Below are positions 52,447 to 61,445 of a stretch of 64,000 nucleotides of DNA, piece by piece. The DNA is taken from the NCBI GenBank assembly GCA_900543715.1, contig UQSX01000008.1:6584-70583 (forward strand), in the 5' to 3' direction. Both the position numbers and the translations under genes were made by a program. This DNA comes from an uncultured Blautia sp. Lineage in GTDB: Bacteria; Bacillota; Clostridia; Lachnospirales; Lachnospiraceae. Under the pieces are notes generated by a model that was given only the letters and a program-made list of their open reading frames with translations, searched no databases and had not been told where the DNA came from. Numbering within the stretch: position 1 is the first letter of the stretch; each line of letters begins with the position of its first letter.

Positions 52447-53196
52447 ATGGAGCGCCTTATTTTTTACTGGGGTGCCTGCCTTATGGGACTTTTTTGTCTT
52501 ATAAGTATGCTGGCAGTTTATAACAGCAACAAAAGAGTATTGAAGGATCTGAAACAGCCAGGAGAGGAAAAAGACAAGTGGCTGATGGCTTTTATGCTGG
52601 AACACCAGAAACTTCTGAAAGAAAACACCAGAATACACAACCCTTCGGTTTATGTAGTAAAGAGAATGAGAGGACGAAAGATAGGACCCTGGAGCATCCG
52701 CCAGATGAAGAATATATCCTGGGGAACTTTCATCCTCTCTTTTTTATTTGCCGGACTTCAGATCCTGTACGCCTGGCCGCCTCAGACAGGTCTGATCACT
52801 ATCTCATTTTTGGGGCGGGAGACCACAGTGTTTACCTTTTCCATGGTGGCAGGAATCTGTACGGAGGTCTTTCTCCTGGCCCTGCGGATGGTAATGGGCA
52901 TAGGATATCAGGAAGATGTAATAGAAACCAGCCTATTGGACTATGTAGAGAACCGGTGGCGGGAGCCGGCAAAGATCATTCCCCTGGAAAATGCCAGAAG
53001 CTCCAATGCCCGGGTGCAGAAAAAGAAAGAAAAGGAAAAGGATACACAAGCATCCAGAGACAGCCGTGACAAGGCTGCCAGACAGATGGAACAGGGAATC
53101 CTGGAGGCGGCGGCTACAGACAGCAGATATAGTCATCTGCTGAATAAAGAGGAGGAAGCAATCGTAAAGGATGTAATTAAAGAATTTCTAACTTGA
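52447..53196 (+). CDS. Membrane protein of unknown function with charged C-terminal tail
   Basis: A 249-residue protein. One hydrophobic segment is at residues ~6-26, two more at ~95-112 and ~125-150, joined by basic loops (KRMRGRKIGPWS). After residue ~165 it is polar and highly charged (QKKKEKEKDTQASRDSRDKAA), probably cytoplasmic and helical. AAGGAGG precedes the ATG. I do not recognise the family. It lies between mtnN and pgi and has its own promoter. Confidence 0.65.
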   Translation: MERLIFYWGACLMGLFCLISMLAVYNSNKRVLKDLKQPGEEKDKWLMAFMLEHQKLLKENTRIHNPSVYVVKRMRGRKIGPWSIRQMKNISWGTFILSFLFAGLQILYAWPPQTGLITISFLGRETTVFTFSMVAGICTEVFLLALRMVMGIGYQEDVIETSLLDYVENRWREPAKIIPLENARSSNARVQKKKEKEKDTQASRDSRDKAARQMEQGILEAAATDSRYSHLLNKEEEAIVKDVIKEFLT

Positions 53197-53257
53197 TAAA
53201 CAGAAAGGGATTTGCTAAACTTAAAGCAGAAATAATTTCGCAAAGGAGAAGATGAAA

Positions 53258-54607
53258 ATGGGAAATAAAGTGACATTTGACTACTCTAAGGCAGCAAACG
53301 TTGTCCGCGAAGAAGAAGTAGCGGCAATGAAAAAGATGACAGAAACAGCAAAAGAAGTCCTGGTGACAAAGACAGGACTGGGAAATGATTTCCTGGGCTG
53401 GATCGACCTTCCTGTGGACTATGACAAAGAAGAGTTTGACAGGATCAAAAAGGCTGCAAAGAAAATCCAGGAAGATTCTGAGGTACTTCTTGTTATCGGA
53501 ATCGGCGGTTCCTACCTGGGTGCCAGAGCAGCTATTGACTTTCTGAATCATCCTTTCTACAACAATTTGAGTAAAGAGGACAGGAAGACTCCGGAAATCT
53601 ATTATGTAGGAAATAATATCAGCGGTGCATATGTGAAAGGCCTGGCTGAGGTAGTCGGGGACAGAGACTTTTCCATTAACGTTATCTCCAAATCCGGTAC
53701 TACTACAGAACCTGCGATCGCATTCCGTTTCTTTAAAGAAATGATGGAAAATAAATATGGCAAAGAAGAAGCGGCTAAAAGAATCTATGCCACTACTGAC
53801 AAGGCAAAGGGCGCTTTAAAGACCCTGGCCAACGAAGAAGGATATGAGACCTTCGTAGTGCCTGATGATGTAGGCGGCCGTTTCTCTGTGCTTACCGCAG
53901 TAGGACTTCTTCCTATCGCTGTAAGCGGTGTTTCTATAGACAAGCTTATGGAAGGCGCTGCTTCAGGAAGAGAGCTGGCTTTAAATACCCCATATGAGGA
54001 AAATGACGCTATGCTCTACGCAGCAGTCCGGAATATCCTTCATAAAAAAGGCAAATCTGTGGAGATCCTGGCTGATTATGAGCCTACCCTTCACTATGTG
54101 GCTGAGTGGTGGAAACAGCTTTATGGAGAAAGCGAAGGAAAAGACCAGAAAGGCATTTATCCTGCTTCAGTAGATTTTACCACGGACCTTCATTCTCTGG
54201 GACAGTTTATCCAGGACGGATCTAGGATCATGTTCGAAACAGTTCTGGCTGTGGAAGAGCCTAAGGAGGACGTAGTGATCAAAGAAGAAGCCAGCGATCT
54301 GGACGGCTTGAACTACCTGGCAGGAAAGGGCATGGATTTTGTAAATAAGAGTGCCATGAACGGAACGATTCTGGCTCATACAGATGGAAACACACCAAAT
54401 CTTATGGTGAAGATCCCGAAACAGGACGAGTTCTATCTGGGACAGCTTTTCTATTTCTTTGAGTTTGCCTGCGGCCTCAGCGGCTACATTACAGGAGTGA
54501 ACCCATTTAACCAGCCTGGAGTAGAAAGCTATAAAAAGAACATGTTCGCATTGCTGGGAAAACCAGGATATGAGGACAGAAGAGAAGAGTTATTAAAGAG
54601 ATTATAA
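53258..54607 (+). CDS. pgi: Glucose-6-phosphate isomerase
   Basis: I choose ATG 53258 (449 residues), nine bases after AGGAG; ATG 53252 is too close. [14 protein letters not shown] and [16 protein letters not shown] bind the sugar phosphate, and [17 protein letters not shown] is the PGI signature. [14 protein letters not shown] carries the catalytic Glu, and [16 protein letters not shown] the C-terminal lysine. The short ~450-residue form is the one typical of Firmicutes. It interconverts glucose-6-phosphate and fructose-6-phosphate. Confidence 0.97.
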   Translation: MGNKVTFDYSKAANVVREEEVAAMKKMTETAKEVLVTKTGLGNDFLGWIDLPVDYDKEEFDRIKKAAKKIQEDSEVLLVIGIGGSYLGARAAIDFLNHPFYNNLSKEDRKTPEIYYVGNNISGAYVKGLAEVVGDRDFSINVISKSGTTTEPAIAFRFFKEMMENKYGKEEAAKRIYATTDKAKGALKTLANEEGYETFVVPDDVGGRFSVLTAVGLLPIAVSGVSIDKLMEGAASGRELALNTPYEENDAMLYAAVRNILHKKGKSVEILADYEPTLHYVAEWWKQLYGESEGKDQKGIYPASVDFTTDLHSLGQFIQDGSRIMFETVLAVEEPKEDVVIKEEASDLDGLNYLAGKGMDFVNKSAMNGTILAHTDGNTPNLMVKIPKQDEFYLGQLFYFFEFACGLSGYITGVNPFNQPGVESYKKNMFALLGKPGYEDRREELLKRL

Positions 54608-54685
54608 TTTTCAGACATAGGCCATAGCTGGCATGCAGGCATGGGGAGTGTCATCTTCCCCGGCCTGTGTATTCATAAAATAAAA

Positions 54686-54749
54686 ATACGGGGCTGCAGT
54701 GCAAAGGAAAATCTGCTGTGATTTTATCCTTTGTACAGCGGCCCCGTAT
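54686..54749. terminator. Terminator between pgi and the HPr-like gene
   Basis: Long arms (ATACGGGGC...GCCCCGTAT ends) of ~22 bases with three mismatches. A-rich on one side and T-rich on the other, so active in both directions. Confidence 0.75.
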
Positions 54750-54802
54750 CTTTATTACCCAGGAAACATCCTTTCCTGAAGACATCATCTATGAGGTGAA
54801 AC

Positions 54803-55057
54803 TCAGCGGCACAGTAAAAAAGCTTCTACAGCCTTTACAGCGTCATCTTCATCCTCTCCCTGGGCAGTAACTTTTACAGAAACTCCTTTTGAGAGATCAA
54901 AAGCCATAACGCCCATGATACTTTTGGCATTTACCTGTTTGTTTCCACATGATAATTCAACCTTGCTCTGAAACTGACAGGCAGTACGAACCAATTCAGA
55001 GAATGGATGCTGACAGGCTTTTTCTAAGTCAGATATAGTGATCGTGATTTCTCTCAT
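54803..55057 (-). CDS. HPr-family protein lacking the His15 phosphorylation site (Crh-like)
   Basis: An 84-residue HPr fold. Aligning the LVRTA helix to HPr places Cys15-Gln16-His17-Pro18 where HPr has His15-Ala-Arg17-Pro18, so the PEP-dependent phosphate acceptor is missing. The regulatory serine is kept exactly (Ser46 in AKSIMGVM). This is the pattern of Crh, the Bacillus HPr paralogue with Gln at 15 that acts with CcpA after Ser46 phosphorylation. A sugar-transport role is unlikely; a catabolite-repression co-factor role is likely. AAGGAGG precedes the ATG. Confidence 0.85.
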   Translation of the reverse strand: MREITITISDLEKACQHPFSELVRTACQFQSKVELSCGNKQVNAKSIMGVMAFDLSKGVSVKVTAQGEDEDDAVKAVEAFLLCR

Positions 55058-55234
55058 CTGTTGTCCCTCCTTCTGCTGGCTGCATAAAAATACATTTTTC
55101 CAGTATTATATAGCAAACATACCAATGTTTCAAGAAAAAAACTTATTCTGTGTCCGTATTTTACGGATATGGATTATTATAATTTGTCTTTTCCATGGAT
55201 AAAATATCTCTGTGTAGATTTAAAGGAGGAAGAC

Positions 55235-55603
55235 ATGAGTATTGACTACAAATCGATTGGCAAACGGATTAAAGCTGCACGTATACGCTTAGATATGACC
55301 CAGGAACGTCTGGCAGAACAGGTAAATCTTTCTCCCAGTCATCTCAGCAACATTGAGACCGGTACAACGAAAGTAAGTCTGTCTACCATTGTGAAACTGG
55401 CAAATGCGCTTCATGTATCAGTGGACGGATTGCTGGCGGACAGTGTTGTACAGTCTAAGGCTGTATTTGAACAGGATATTCAGACAATTCTCAGCGACTG
55501 TGATGACTATGAGATCAGAGTGATCGCAGATATTGCGGCTGCCACAAAAAAGACGCTCCGAAAAGAAGCAGAACTAAAGAAGACGTGGAAAAAGCCGGGA
55601 TAA
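55235..55603 (+). CDS. XRE-family helix-turn-helix regulator
   Basis: The start is ATG 55235 behind AAAGGAGG; an in-frame ATG 66 bases upstream has no site. The protein has 122 residues. Residues ~5-65 are a Cro/CI helix-turn-helix (IGKRIKAARIRLDMTQERLA, LSPSHLSNIETGTTKVSL). The rest is a short helical tail ending KKTWKKPG. Such small regulators occur widely in Lachnospiraceae. No operator or partner gene is obvious, and the gene stands alone, divergent from the HPr-like gene. Confidence 0.88.
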   Translation: MSIDYKSIGKRIKAARIRLDMTQERLAEQVNLSPSHLSNIETGTTKVSLSTIVKLANALHVSVDGLLADSVVQSKAVFEQDIQTILSDCDDYEIRVIADIAAATKKTLRKEAELKKTWKKPG

Positions 55604-55639
55604 TTCCATACGTGGGGTATTCCCCGGCCGTATTTCCTC

Positions 55640-55906
55640 TCAGTCTTCTTCTATGATCTGCAACTGAAAATAATCAAAATCCAGTATTTCTATAAAATTA
55701 TCCTGAGAAAATCTCACCTTGGAAAATCTCTGGAAGTCCTTGATATTGGCGTCCAGCCAGATAGGGGCAGCCAGATCGAATTCGTGACACAGCGTATCCA
55801 GGGCATGAAAAACTTTCTTTGTCCTGCTGTCTTTGGAATCATCACAGACTACCATGCTTTTCAGGATATGTGTATCTTTATAAATACTTCCCATTATACG
55901 AAACAT
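55640..55906 (-). CDS. Conserved small protein of unknown function
   Basis: An 88-residue acidic protein beginning MFRIMGSIYKDTHILKS, with SRTKKVFHALDTLCHEFDL and WLDANIKDFQRFSKVRFSQ and ending LDFDYFQLQIIEED. The GKI-like start and FIEILDFDYF end recall a widespread Lachnospiraceae protein of unknown function (from memory). It has no motif, signal or membrane segment. AAAGGAAA precedes the ATG. It is convergent with the XRE gene. Confidence 0.65.
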   Translation of the reverse strand: MFRIMGSIYKDTHILKSMVVCDDSKDSRTKKVFHALDTLCHEFDLAAPIWLDANIKDFQRFSKVRFSQDNFIEILDFDYFQLQIIEED

Positions 55907-56193
55907 AGCATTTCCTTTCTGAAGAACTTTTATCCTTTACTCTTCGGCTACATTATAGAAAATCAAAAAGCAGCTGTAAAGTCTCTTTCGCCTTTTTGCA
56001 GCCGATTGTGCAGTTTGCTTACAGAAATTATGAAAAACTGTCAAAATGACAGGAAGGCGAAGGTTTTTGTTTATGCTTACTAAGAGTCCTGACAATCTTT
56101 GTGGAATTGAACTATGGAAAAAAAGGGCGGATAGGGGTATACTGAGAACAGTTCAGAAGCAGGACATATAACTATTTTAGGAGGAAATGAAAA

Positions 56194-57306
56194 ATGGCAA
56201 GTTTATCATTGCAGCATATTAACAAAACTTACCCAAACGGATTTGAAGCAGTTAAAGATTTTAACCTTGAAATCGCAGATAAAGAATTTATCATCTTCGT
56301 AGGACCTTCAGGATGTGGTAAATCCACAACCCTTCGTATGATTGCCGGACTGGAAGAAATCTCTGGCGGTACATTAAAGATTGGTGATAAAGTAGTAAAT
56401 GATGTAGAGCCAAAAGACAGAGATATCGCAATGGTATTCCAGAACTACGCTCTGTATCCTCATATGACAGTTTATGATAACATGGCATTTGGTCTGAAAC
56501 TGAGAAAAGTTCCTAAAGATCAGATCGACAAAATGGTTAAAGAAGCAGCTAAGATCCTTGACCTGGAGAAACTGTTAGACCGTAAACCGAAAGCTCTTTC
56601 CGGTGGTCAGAGACAGCGTGTTGCTATGGGACGTGCTATCGTGCGTGAGCCTAAAGTATTCCTTATGGACGAGCCTCTGTCAAACCTGGATGCAAAACTT
56701 CGTGTTCAGATGCGTACTGAGATCTCAAAACTTCATGAGAGACTGGGCGCTACCATCATCTACGTAACCCATGACCAGACAGAAGCTATGACTCTTGGTA
56801 CAAGAATCGTAGTTATGAAAGACGGTGTTGTTCAGCAGGTTGATACACCTCAGACATTATACAATGCTCCTTGCAATCTGTTCGTTGCAGGTTTCATCGG
56901 ATCTCCTCAGATGAACTTCTTAGATGCAACTGTTCATGTAAAAGGCGATGATGTTCAGCTTCAGATCGGCAAGACAATCCTTCATGTTCCGGCTTCCAAG
57001 AAGAAAGCTCTTGTTGACGGCGGATATGATGGAAAGACCGTTGTTATGGGTATTCGTCCAGAGCATGTATACGATGATGAAGCTCGTATCCAGGCATTCC
57101 CGAACAGCGTAATCGAAGGAAAGATCACTGTTTACGAATTACTTGGTGCTGAAGTTTATCTGTATTTTGATACAGAAGGATTCTCCATGACAGCAAGGGT
57201 TAATCCTCGTACAACAGCAAGATCCGGTGATACAGTTAAATTCGCTCTGGATATGGAAAAGATTCACATCTTCGATAAAGAAACAGAGCAGGTTATCACA
57301 AACTAA
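56194..57306 (+). CDS. msmK: Sugar ABC transporter ATPase, MsmK/MalK type
   Basis: A 370-residue ATPase. Walker A GPSGCGKST, Q-loop FQNYALYPHM, signature LSGGQRQR, Walker B VFLMDEPLSNLD, H-loop YVTHDQTEA, then two OB-like regulatory segments (residues ~240-370, with GIRPEHV) as in MalK, where sugar phosphorylation signals bind. No permease or binding protein is adjacent, so it probably serves several carbohydrate importers, as MsmK does in streptococci. AGGAGG precedes the ATG. The repetitive codon choice (GTT, GCT, AAA) suggests high expression. Confidence 0.93.
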   Translation: MASLSLQHINKTYPNGFEAVKDFNLEIADKEFIIFVGPSGCGKSTTLRMIAGLEEISGGTLKIGDKVVNDVEPKDRDIAMVFQNYALYPHMTVYDNMAFGLKLRKVPKDQIDKMVKEAAKILDLEKLLDRKPKALSGGQRQRVAMGRAIVREPKVFLMDEPLSNLDAKLRVQMRTEISKLHERLGATIIYVTHDQTEAMTLGTRIVVMKDGVVQQVDTPQTLYNAPCNLFVAGFIGSPQMNFLDATVHVKGDDVQLQIGKTILHVPASKKKALVDGGYDGKTVVMGIRPEHVYDDEARIQAFPNSVIEGKITVYELLGAEVYLYFDTEGFSMTARVNPRTTARSGDTVKFALDMEKIHIFDKETEQVITN

Positions 57307-57351
57307 ATTCGAATATGGAAATCAACGGAGAATGTCCGTTGTTGCCAATAA

Positions 57352-57392
57352 AAGAAAAAGACAGGATGCTTATGCATACCTGTCTTTTTCTT
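57352..57392. terminator. Terminator between msmK and the AraC gene
   Basis: Perfect 14-base arms (57352-57365, 57379-57392) made of AAGAAAAAGACAGG and its complement, with T-runs in both directions. Confidence 0.85.
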
Positions 57393-57420
57393 ATGAAAAA
57401 ATGGGATTTTGGTTCGCTGT

Positions 57421-58293
57421 TCATTCGTCCAGAAGAAGAGAGTTGGGGAGAGTGGGATTGAAATTTTTACCCATACTTTTTACGGAGTGGGAGGCCAGCA
57501 CATAGTTTTTCGGAAGATCTCTGGGGGAAAATCCTGTAAATTCCCGGAATACCCGATTAAAATGCCGGATTGTATCAAATCCGCAGCAGGAAGCGATATC
57601 AGTAATAGAAAGATGCCGGTCATTGTGGTTCAATAAATGTATGGCTTTTTCCAGTCGGATGATATTCAGATACTGGGAAAAGGTCATGCCGGAAACAGTC
57701 TTAAAAAACCGTGAAAAATAAGGCTTGGACAGCCCCATAAAGGCAGCGGCGTCCTCAAAGGTGATGTAACTGCACTTTTCTGAGATTTCCCCCAGAAGGT
57801 TCTTGTAGTTTTCCATTGTACTGCTGTCACGGCTTTGGCTGCGGCGGATCAGAGGTTCGCCCCGGAAGATCTCCAGCATGAGCATAGTAAGAAGACTCCG
57901 GACCTTCAGATCAAAATATTGGTCCTGACGGGAAAGTTCCTTTTTTATCTCTTTATAGTAGTCTTTGATAAAGGGACTGGGAGTAAGGTGGGGGACCTGG
58001 GGCCTTTGGCCCGGGGCGATCTCTTCCAGGATCCTTGCGTCAAACATAATGATTTCCGTAATACTGGACGGGCTCCCTTTTATGTAGTGGATCTCTTTGC
58101 TGTCGATAAAAAAGCCATCTCCTTCTTTCAGATTATGGACGGCATTGTTCAGGGAAACCGTGACCTGATCTTTTTCTATATATAAAAGCTCACATTCCAT
58201 ATGCCAGTGGGGAAGGTTGTGGAGATTTTCATATCTTCCTGCCCAGACACTGCCTCTTCCTTTATGTTCCCGATGTTCAAAGTTAGCCAGCAT
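57421..58293 (-). CDS. AraC-family regulator, divergent from araA
   Basis: A 290-residue regulator with an N-terminal cupin (NLHNLPHWHMECELLYIEKD, residues ~20-100) that likely binds sugar, and a C-terminal double helix-turn-helix (residues ~165-265: FEDAAAFMGLSKPYFSRFFK, ITDIASCCGFDTIRHFNRVF with the AraC signature FREFTGFSP). It faces araA across a 205-base gap and probably activates it in the presence of a pentose. A tail after residue ~270 is extra. Confidence 0.9.
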   Translation of the reverse strand: MLANFEHREHKGRGSVWAGRYENLHNLPHWHMECELLYIEKDQVTVSLNNAVHNLKEGDGFFIDSKEIHYIKGSPSSITEIIMFDARILEEIAPGQRPQVPHLTPSPFIKDYYKEIKKELSRQDQYFDLKVRSLLTMLMLEIFRGEPLIRRSQSRDSSTMENYKNLLGEISEKCSYITFEDAAAFMGLSKPYFSRFFKTVSGMTFSQYLNIIRLEKAIHLLNHNDRHLSITDIASCCGFDTIRHFNRVFREFTGFSPRDLPKNYVLASHSVKSMGKNFNPTLPNSLLLDE

Positions 58294-58498
58294 TGAAATT
58301 CACCTGCCTTTTATTTCCCCGGGTAGAAGGACGGACAGCCCATCTTGGCCTTCAGGGATAATTATAGTATCTACTCTAACAAAAAAGATAATAAATGTCC
58401 ATAAAGAAGTAATAGATTTCTTTTCTTTTTTCCTGTGGGGTCTATACTGAAATTATAGAAAAGCACGTTTTGATTTTATAAAAATGGGAGGTAATATT

Positions 58499-60004
58499 AT
58501 GTTGAAAATGAAAGCGTACAAATTCTGGTTCTGTACAGGATCACAGGACTTATACGGACAGGAGTGTCTGGATCATGTGGCAGAACATTCCAAGATTATT
58601 GTGGACAGCCTGAATAAATCAGGGGTGCTGCCTTTTGAGGTAGTCTGGAAACCTACTCTGCTGACAAATGCTATGATCCGTCAGACGTTCAATGAAGCTA
58701 ATGCAGATGAGGACTGTGCGGGAGTGATTACCTGGATGCACACTTTCTCTCCGGCAAAATCCTGGATCCTGGGACTTCAGGAGTTCAGAAAACCGCTGCT
58801 TCACCTTCACACCCAGTTTAACAGAGAGATTCCTTACGACACTATCGATATGGACTTCATGAATGAAAATCAGGCTGCTCATGGAGACAGAGAGTATGGA
58901 CATATTGTCAGCCGTATGGGAATCGAGAGAAAAGTTATCGTAGGATTCTGGGATGATAAAGCAGTTCAGGAAAGAATCGCTTCCTGGATGAGAACCGCTA
59001 TTGGCGTGATCGAGAGCAGCCACATCCGTGTTATGAGAGTTGCGGATAATATGAGAAATGTAGCCGTTACCGAAGGTGATAAGGTAGAAGCTCAGATCAA
59101 ATTTGGCTGGGAAGTTGATGCCTATCCTGTTAATGAGATCGCAGAGGCTGTGGAAGCGGTATCTAAGGCAGACACAGATGCTCTGGTGGAGGAATATTAC
59201 AGCAAATATGATATCCTGCTGGAAGGAAGAGATCCGGAAGAATTCAAGAGACACGTTGCCGTTCAGGCACAGATCGAGCTGGGATTTGAACGTTTCCTGG
59301 AAGAAAAGAATTATCAGGCTATCGTAACCCATTTTGGAGATCTGGGCAGCTTAAAACAGCTTCCTGGACTGGCTATCCAGAGACTTATGGAAAAAGGCTA
59401 TGGCTTCGGGGGAGAAGGAGACTGGAAGACAGCAGCTATGGTCCGCCTGATGAAGATTATGACACAGGGGAAAAAGGATGCAAAAGGAACTTCTTTCATG
59501 GAAGATTATACCTATAATCTGGTTCCGGGAAAAGAAGGTATTTTGGAAGCTCATATGCTGGAAGTCTGCCCGACTATTGCAGACGGTCCTATCAGCATTA
59601 AGTGTCAGCCTCTTTCTATGGGAGACAGAGAAGACCCTGCAAGACTGGTGTTCACCTCTAAAACAGGCAAGGCTGTTGCAACTTCCCTGATCGATTTAGG
59701 TGACCGGTTCCGCCTGATTATTAATGATGTAGAGTGTAAGAAAGTAGAAAAGCCAATGCCGAAACTGCCTGTGGCAACGGCTTACTGGACTCCTGAGCCA
59801 AATCTTCAGACAGGAGCAGAAGCCTGGATTCTGGCAGGCGGTGCTCATCACACAGCTTTCAGCTATGACCTGACAGCAGAGCAGATGGGAGACTGGGCTG
59901 CTGCAATGGGCATTGAAGCAGTATATATTGACAAAGATACCAATATCAGAAACTTTAAGAATGAACTGCGCTGGAATGCAGCTGCTTTCAGACTTCACAT
60001 TTAA
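58499..60004 (+). CDS. araA: L-arabinose isomerase
   Basis: The start is ATG 58499 behind GGGAGG. The 501 residues match AraA. Characteristic segments are KFWFCTGSQDLYG at the start, WMHTFSPAKSWILGL, LHLHTQFNREIPYD, GFGGEGDWKTAAMVRLMK (Glu in the metal site), SFMEDYTYNL (second Glu) and AGGAHHTAFS. It turns L-arabinose into L-ribulose using manganese. araB and araD are not adjacent, so the pathway is split or the product feeds another route. A TATACT box at 58443-58448 lies in the araC-araA gap. Confidence 0.96.
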   Translation: MLKMKAYKFWFCTGSQDLYGQECLDHVAEHSKIIVDSLNKSGVLPFEVVWKPTLLTNAMIRQTFNEANADEDCAGVITWMHTFSPAKSWILGLQEFRKPLLHLHTQFNREIPYDTIDMDFMNENQAAHGDREYGHIVSRMGIERKVIVGFWDDKAVQERIASWMRTAIGVIESSHIRVMRVADNMRNVAVTEGDKVEAQIKFGWEVDAYPVNEIAEAVEAVSKADTDALVEEYYSKYDILLEGRDPEEFKRHVAVQAQIELGFERFLEEKNYQAIVTHFGDLGSLKQLPGLAIQRLMEKGYGFGGEGDWKTAAMVRLMKIMTQGKKDAKGTSFMEDYTYNLVPGKEGILEAHMLEVCPTIADGPISIKCQPLSMGDREDPARLVFTSKTGKAVATSLIDLGDRFRLIINDVECKKVEKPMPKLPVATAYWTPEPNLQTGAEAWILAGGAHHTAFSYDLTAEQMGDWAAAMGIEAVYIDKDTNIRNFKNELRWNAAAFRLHI

Positions 60005-60124
60005 AGAAATATTCAGGCCTGGAAACCTGAGATTTTTCTCTTTGGTTTTGTTGCGAATTCAAAAAAAATACGGTATTATAATATGTAAAAAGATTCGTGA
60101 GAAGCCAATTAAAGGAGAAAAGAT

Positions 60125-61210
60125 ATGATTTCAAGCCAAATTATACAGAAAACATTAGACGAATTACGGACGATCACCAGAATAGATCTGTGTGTGCTGG
60201 ATGTGGACGGAAAGGTCAACTCATCTACATTCCCTGTGGAAAATGAAGACTTTGGAGACGTCAGAGCTTTTGCAGATTCCATGGCAGACAGCCAGGTGAT
60301 GAGAGGCTATCATTTCTTTAAGATTTATGATAATCAGACGGTAGAGTATGTTTTGATCGCAAAGGGCAGCAATGAAGACGCCTATATGATCGGCAGAGTT
60401 GCAGTAGCTGAGATCCAGAATTTGATCGTGGCATATAAGGAACGGTTTGATAAGTCCAATTTTATCCAGAATCTTATACTGGATAATCTGCTTTTAGTAG
60501 ATGTTTATAATCGGGCAAAGAAACTGCATATTGCTGTAGAAGCGAAGAGAGTTGTACTTCTGATAGAGACAAAAAATGAGAAGGACCAGGATTCTATAGA
60601 AATCCTGAAGAATCTTTTCGTGTCAAGGACCAATGATTTTATTACGGCTATTGATGAGAAAAATATCATTATTGTACGGAGTCTGGAAGAAAACGATGGA
60701 TATGAAGAAATCGATAAGATCGCCAAGACCATTGTGGATATGCTTAATGCAGAAGCTATGTCTCAGGTACGTGTATCTTATGGGAATATCATTCATGAGA
60801 TCAAAGATGTGTCCAGATCTTACAAAGAGGCCAAGATGGCTATGGACGTAGGTAAGATCTTCTATGTGGACAAGACTATTGTGGGCTATAATAATCTGGG
60901 AATCGGACGCCTGATCTATCAGCTCCCCATGCCTCTGTGTGAAATGTTTATGAAGGAGGTATTTGGAGGAAAGCTGCCGGATACCCTTGATGACGAAACG
61001 CTGAACACTATCAATAAGTTCTTTGACAACAGCCTGAATATTTCAGAGACCTCCAGACAGCTGTTTCTGCACAGAAACACGCTGGTCTACAGACTGGAGA
61101 AAATCCAGAAAAGTACGGGACTGGATATCCGTGTTTTTGATGACGCCCTCACATTTAAGATTGCCTTAATGGTATCCAGTTATATGGAATTTATGAAAAA
61201 CCAAGACTGA
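60125..61210 (+). CDS. CdaR/PucR-type transcriptional regulator
   Basis: A 361-residue regulator. Residues ~1-130 resemble the sugar-diacid recognition domain of CdaR (SQIIQKTLDELRTITRIDLCV), a central GGDEF-like fold spans ~140-270 (SRSYKEAKMAMDVG), and the C-terminal PucR-type helix-turn-helix is NISETSRQLFLHRNTLVYRL (~305-325). CdaR activates glucarate/glycerate genes, so a carboxylic-acid ligand is possible. It sits directly before the hydratase gene and may control it. AAAGGAG precedes the ATG. Confidence 0.88.
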   Translation: MISSQIIQKTLDELRTITRIDLCVLDVDGKVNSSTFPVENEDFGDVRAFADSMADSQVMRGYHFFKIYDNQTVEYVLIAKGSNEDAYMIGRVAVAEIQNLIVAYKERFDKSNFIQNLILDNLLLVDVYNRAKKLHIAVEAKRVVLLIETKNEKDQDSIEILKNLFVSRTNDFITAIDEKNIIIVRSLEENDGYEEIDKIAKTIVDMLNAEAMSQVRVSYGNIIHEIKDVSRSYKEAKMAMDVGKIFYVDKTIVGYNNLGIGRLIYQLPMPLCEMFMKEVFGGKLPDTLDDETLNTINKFFDNSLNISETSRQLFLHRNTLVYRLEKIQKSTGLDIRVFDDALTFKIALMVSSYMEFMKNQD

Positions 61211-61217
61211 TTTTAAA

Positions 61218-61263
61218 AATATCCTGCTGCGGCCAGATATAATGCCGCAGCAGGATATTTTTT
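61218..61263 (+). terminator. Terminator of the CdaR-type gene
   Basis: Perfect 16-base arms (61218-61233, 61244-61259) with a ten-base loop, and T-run to 61263. Confidence 0.9.
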
Positions 61264-61271
61264 CTACCATA

Positions 61272-61284
61272 GGAAACGGTTTCC
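61272..61284. promoter_or_regulatory. Candidate cre (CcpA/LacI-type) site
   Basis: GGAAACGGTTTCC is a near-palindrome with a central CG, like catabolite-responsive elements. It lies ~110 bases upstream of the hydratase promoter. Confidence 0.45.
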
Positions 61285-61298
61285 CAATGAAATAAAAA

Positions 61299-61325
61299 AT
61301 GCTCCGTGAGAATTGTACGGAGCAT
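61299..61325 (-). terminator. Minus-strand terminator-like hairpin
   Basis: Perfect nine-base arms (61299-61307, 61317-61325). Only on the minus strand is it followed by T6. No minus-strand gene is known to its right, so it may end an antisense or small RNA. Confidence 0.5.
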
Positions 61326-61351
61326 GGCAAAGGTTTGAAATAATTGTATTA

Positions 61352-61361
61352 TTGTATACAA
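61352..61361. promoter_or_regulatory. Palindrome TTGTATACAA before the hydratase promoter
   Basis: A perfect ten-base palindrome of the kind bound by GntR-type regulators, ~25 bases upstream of the -35 box. An ATAA-N5-TTAT dyad overlaps its left side. Confidence 0.35.
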
Positions 61362-61383
61362 ACAATTTATTATGGTAAATTGC

Positions 61384-61412
61384 TTGCTTTTTAAATCAAT
61401 AGAATCTATAAT
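61384..61412 (+). promoter_or_regulatory. Promoter of the hydratase gene
   Basis: TTGCTT (61384-61389), 17 bases, TATAAT (61407-61412), 33 bases before ATG 61446. Confidence 0.75.
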
Positions 61413-61445
61413 AATAAAAAACCTTTGAAATTGGAGGAAAATATC

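Noticed and set aside
55907-56193. Antisense-like 99-codon frame (55784-56083) and possible sRNA before msmK
   Set aside because: The frame overlaps the conserved 88-residue minus-strand gene and lacks a ribosome site. A CTGTCA-AAA-TGACAG palindrome and a TATACT box are present but too weak to define an RNA gene.
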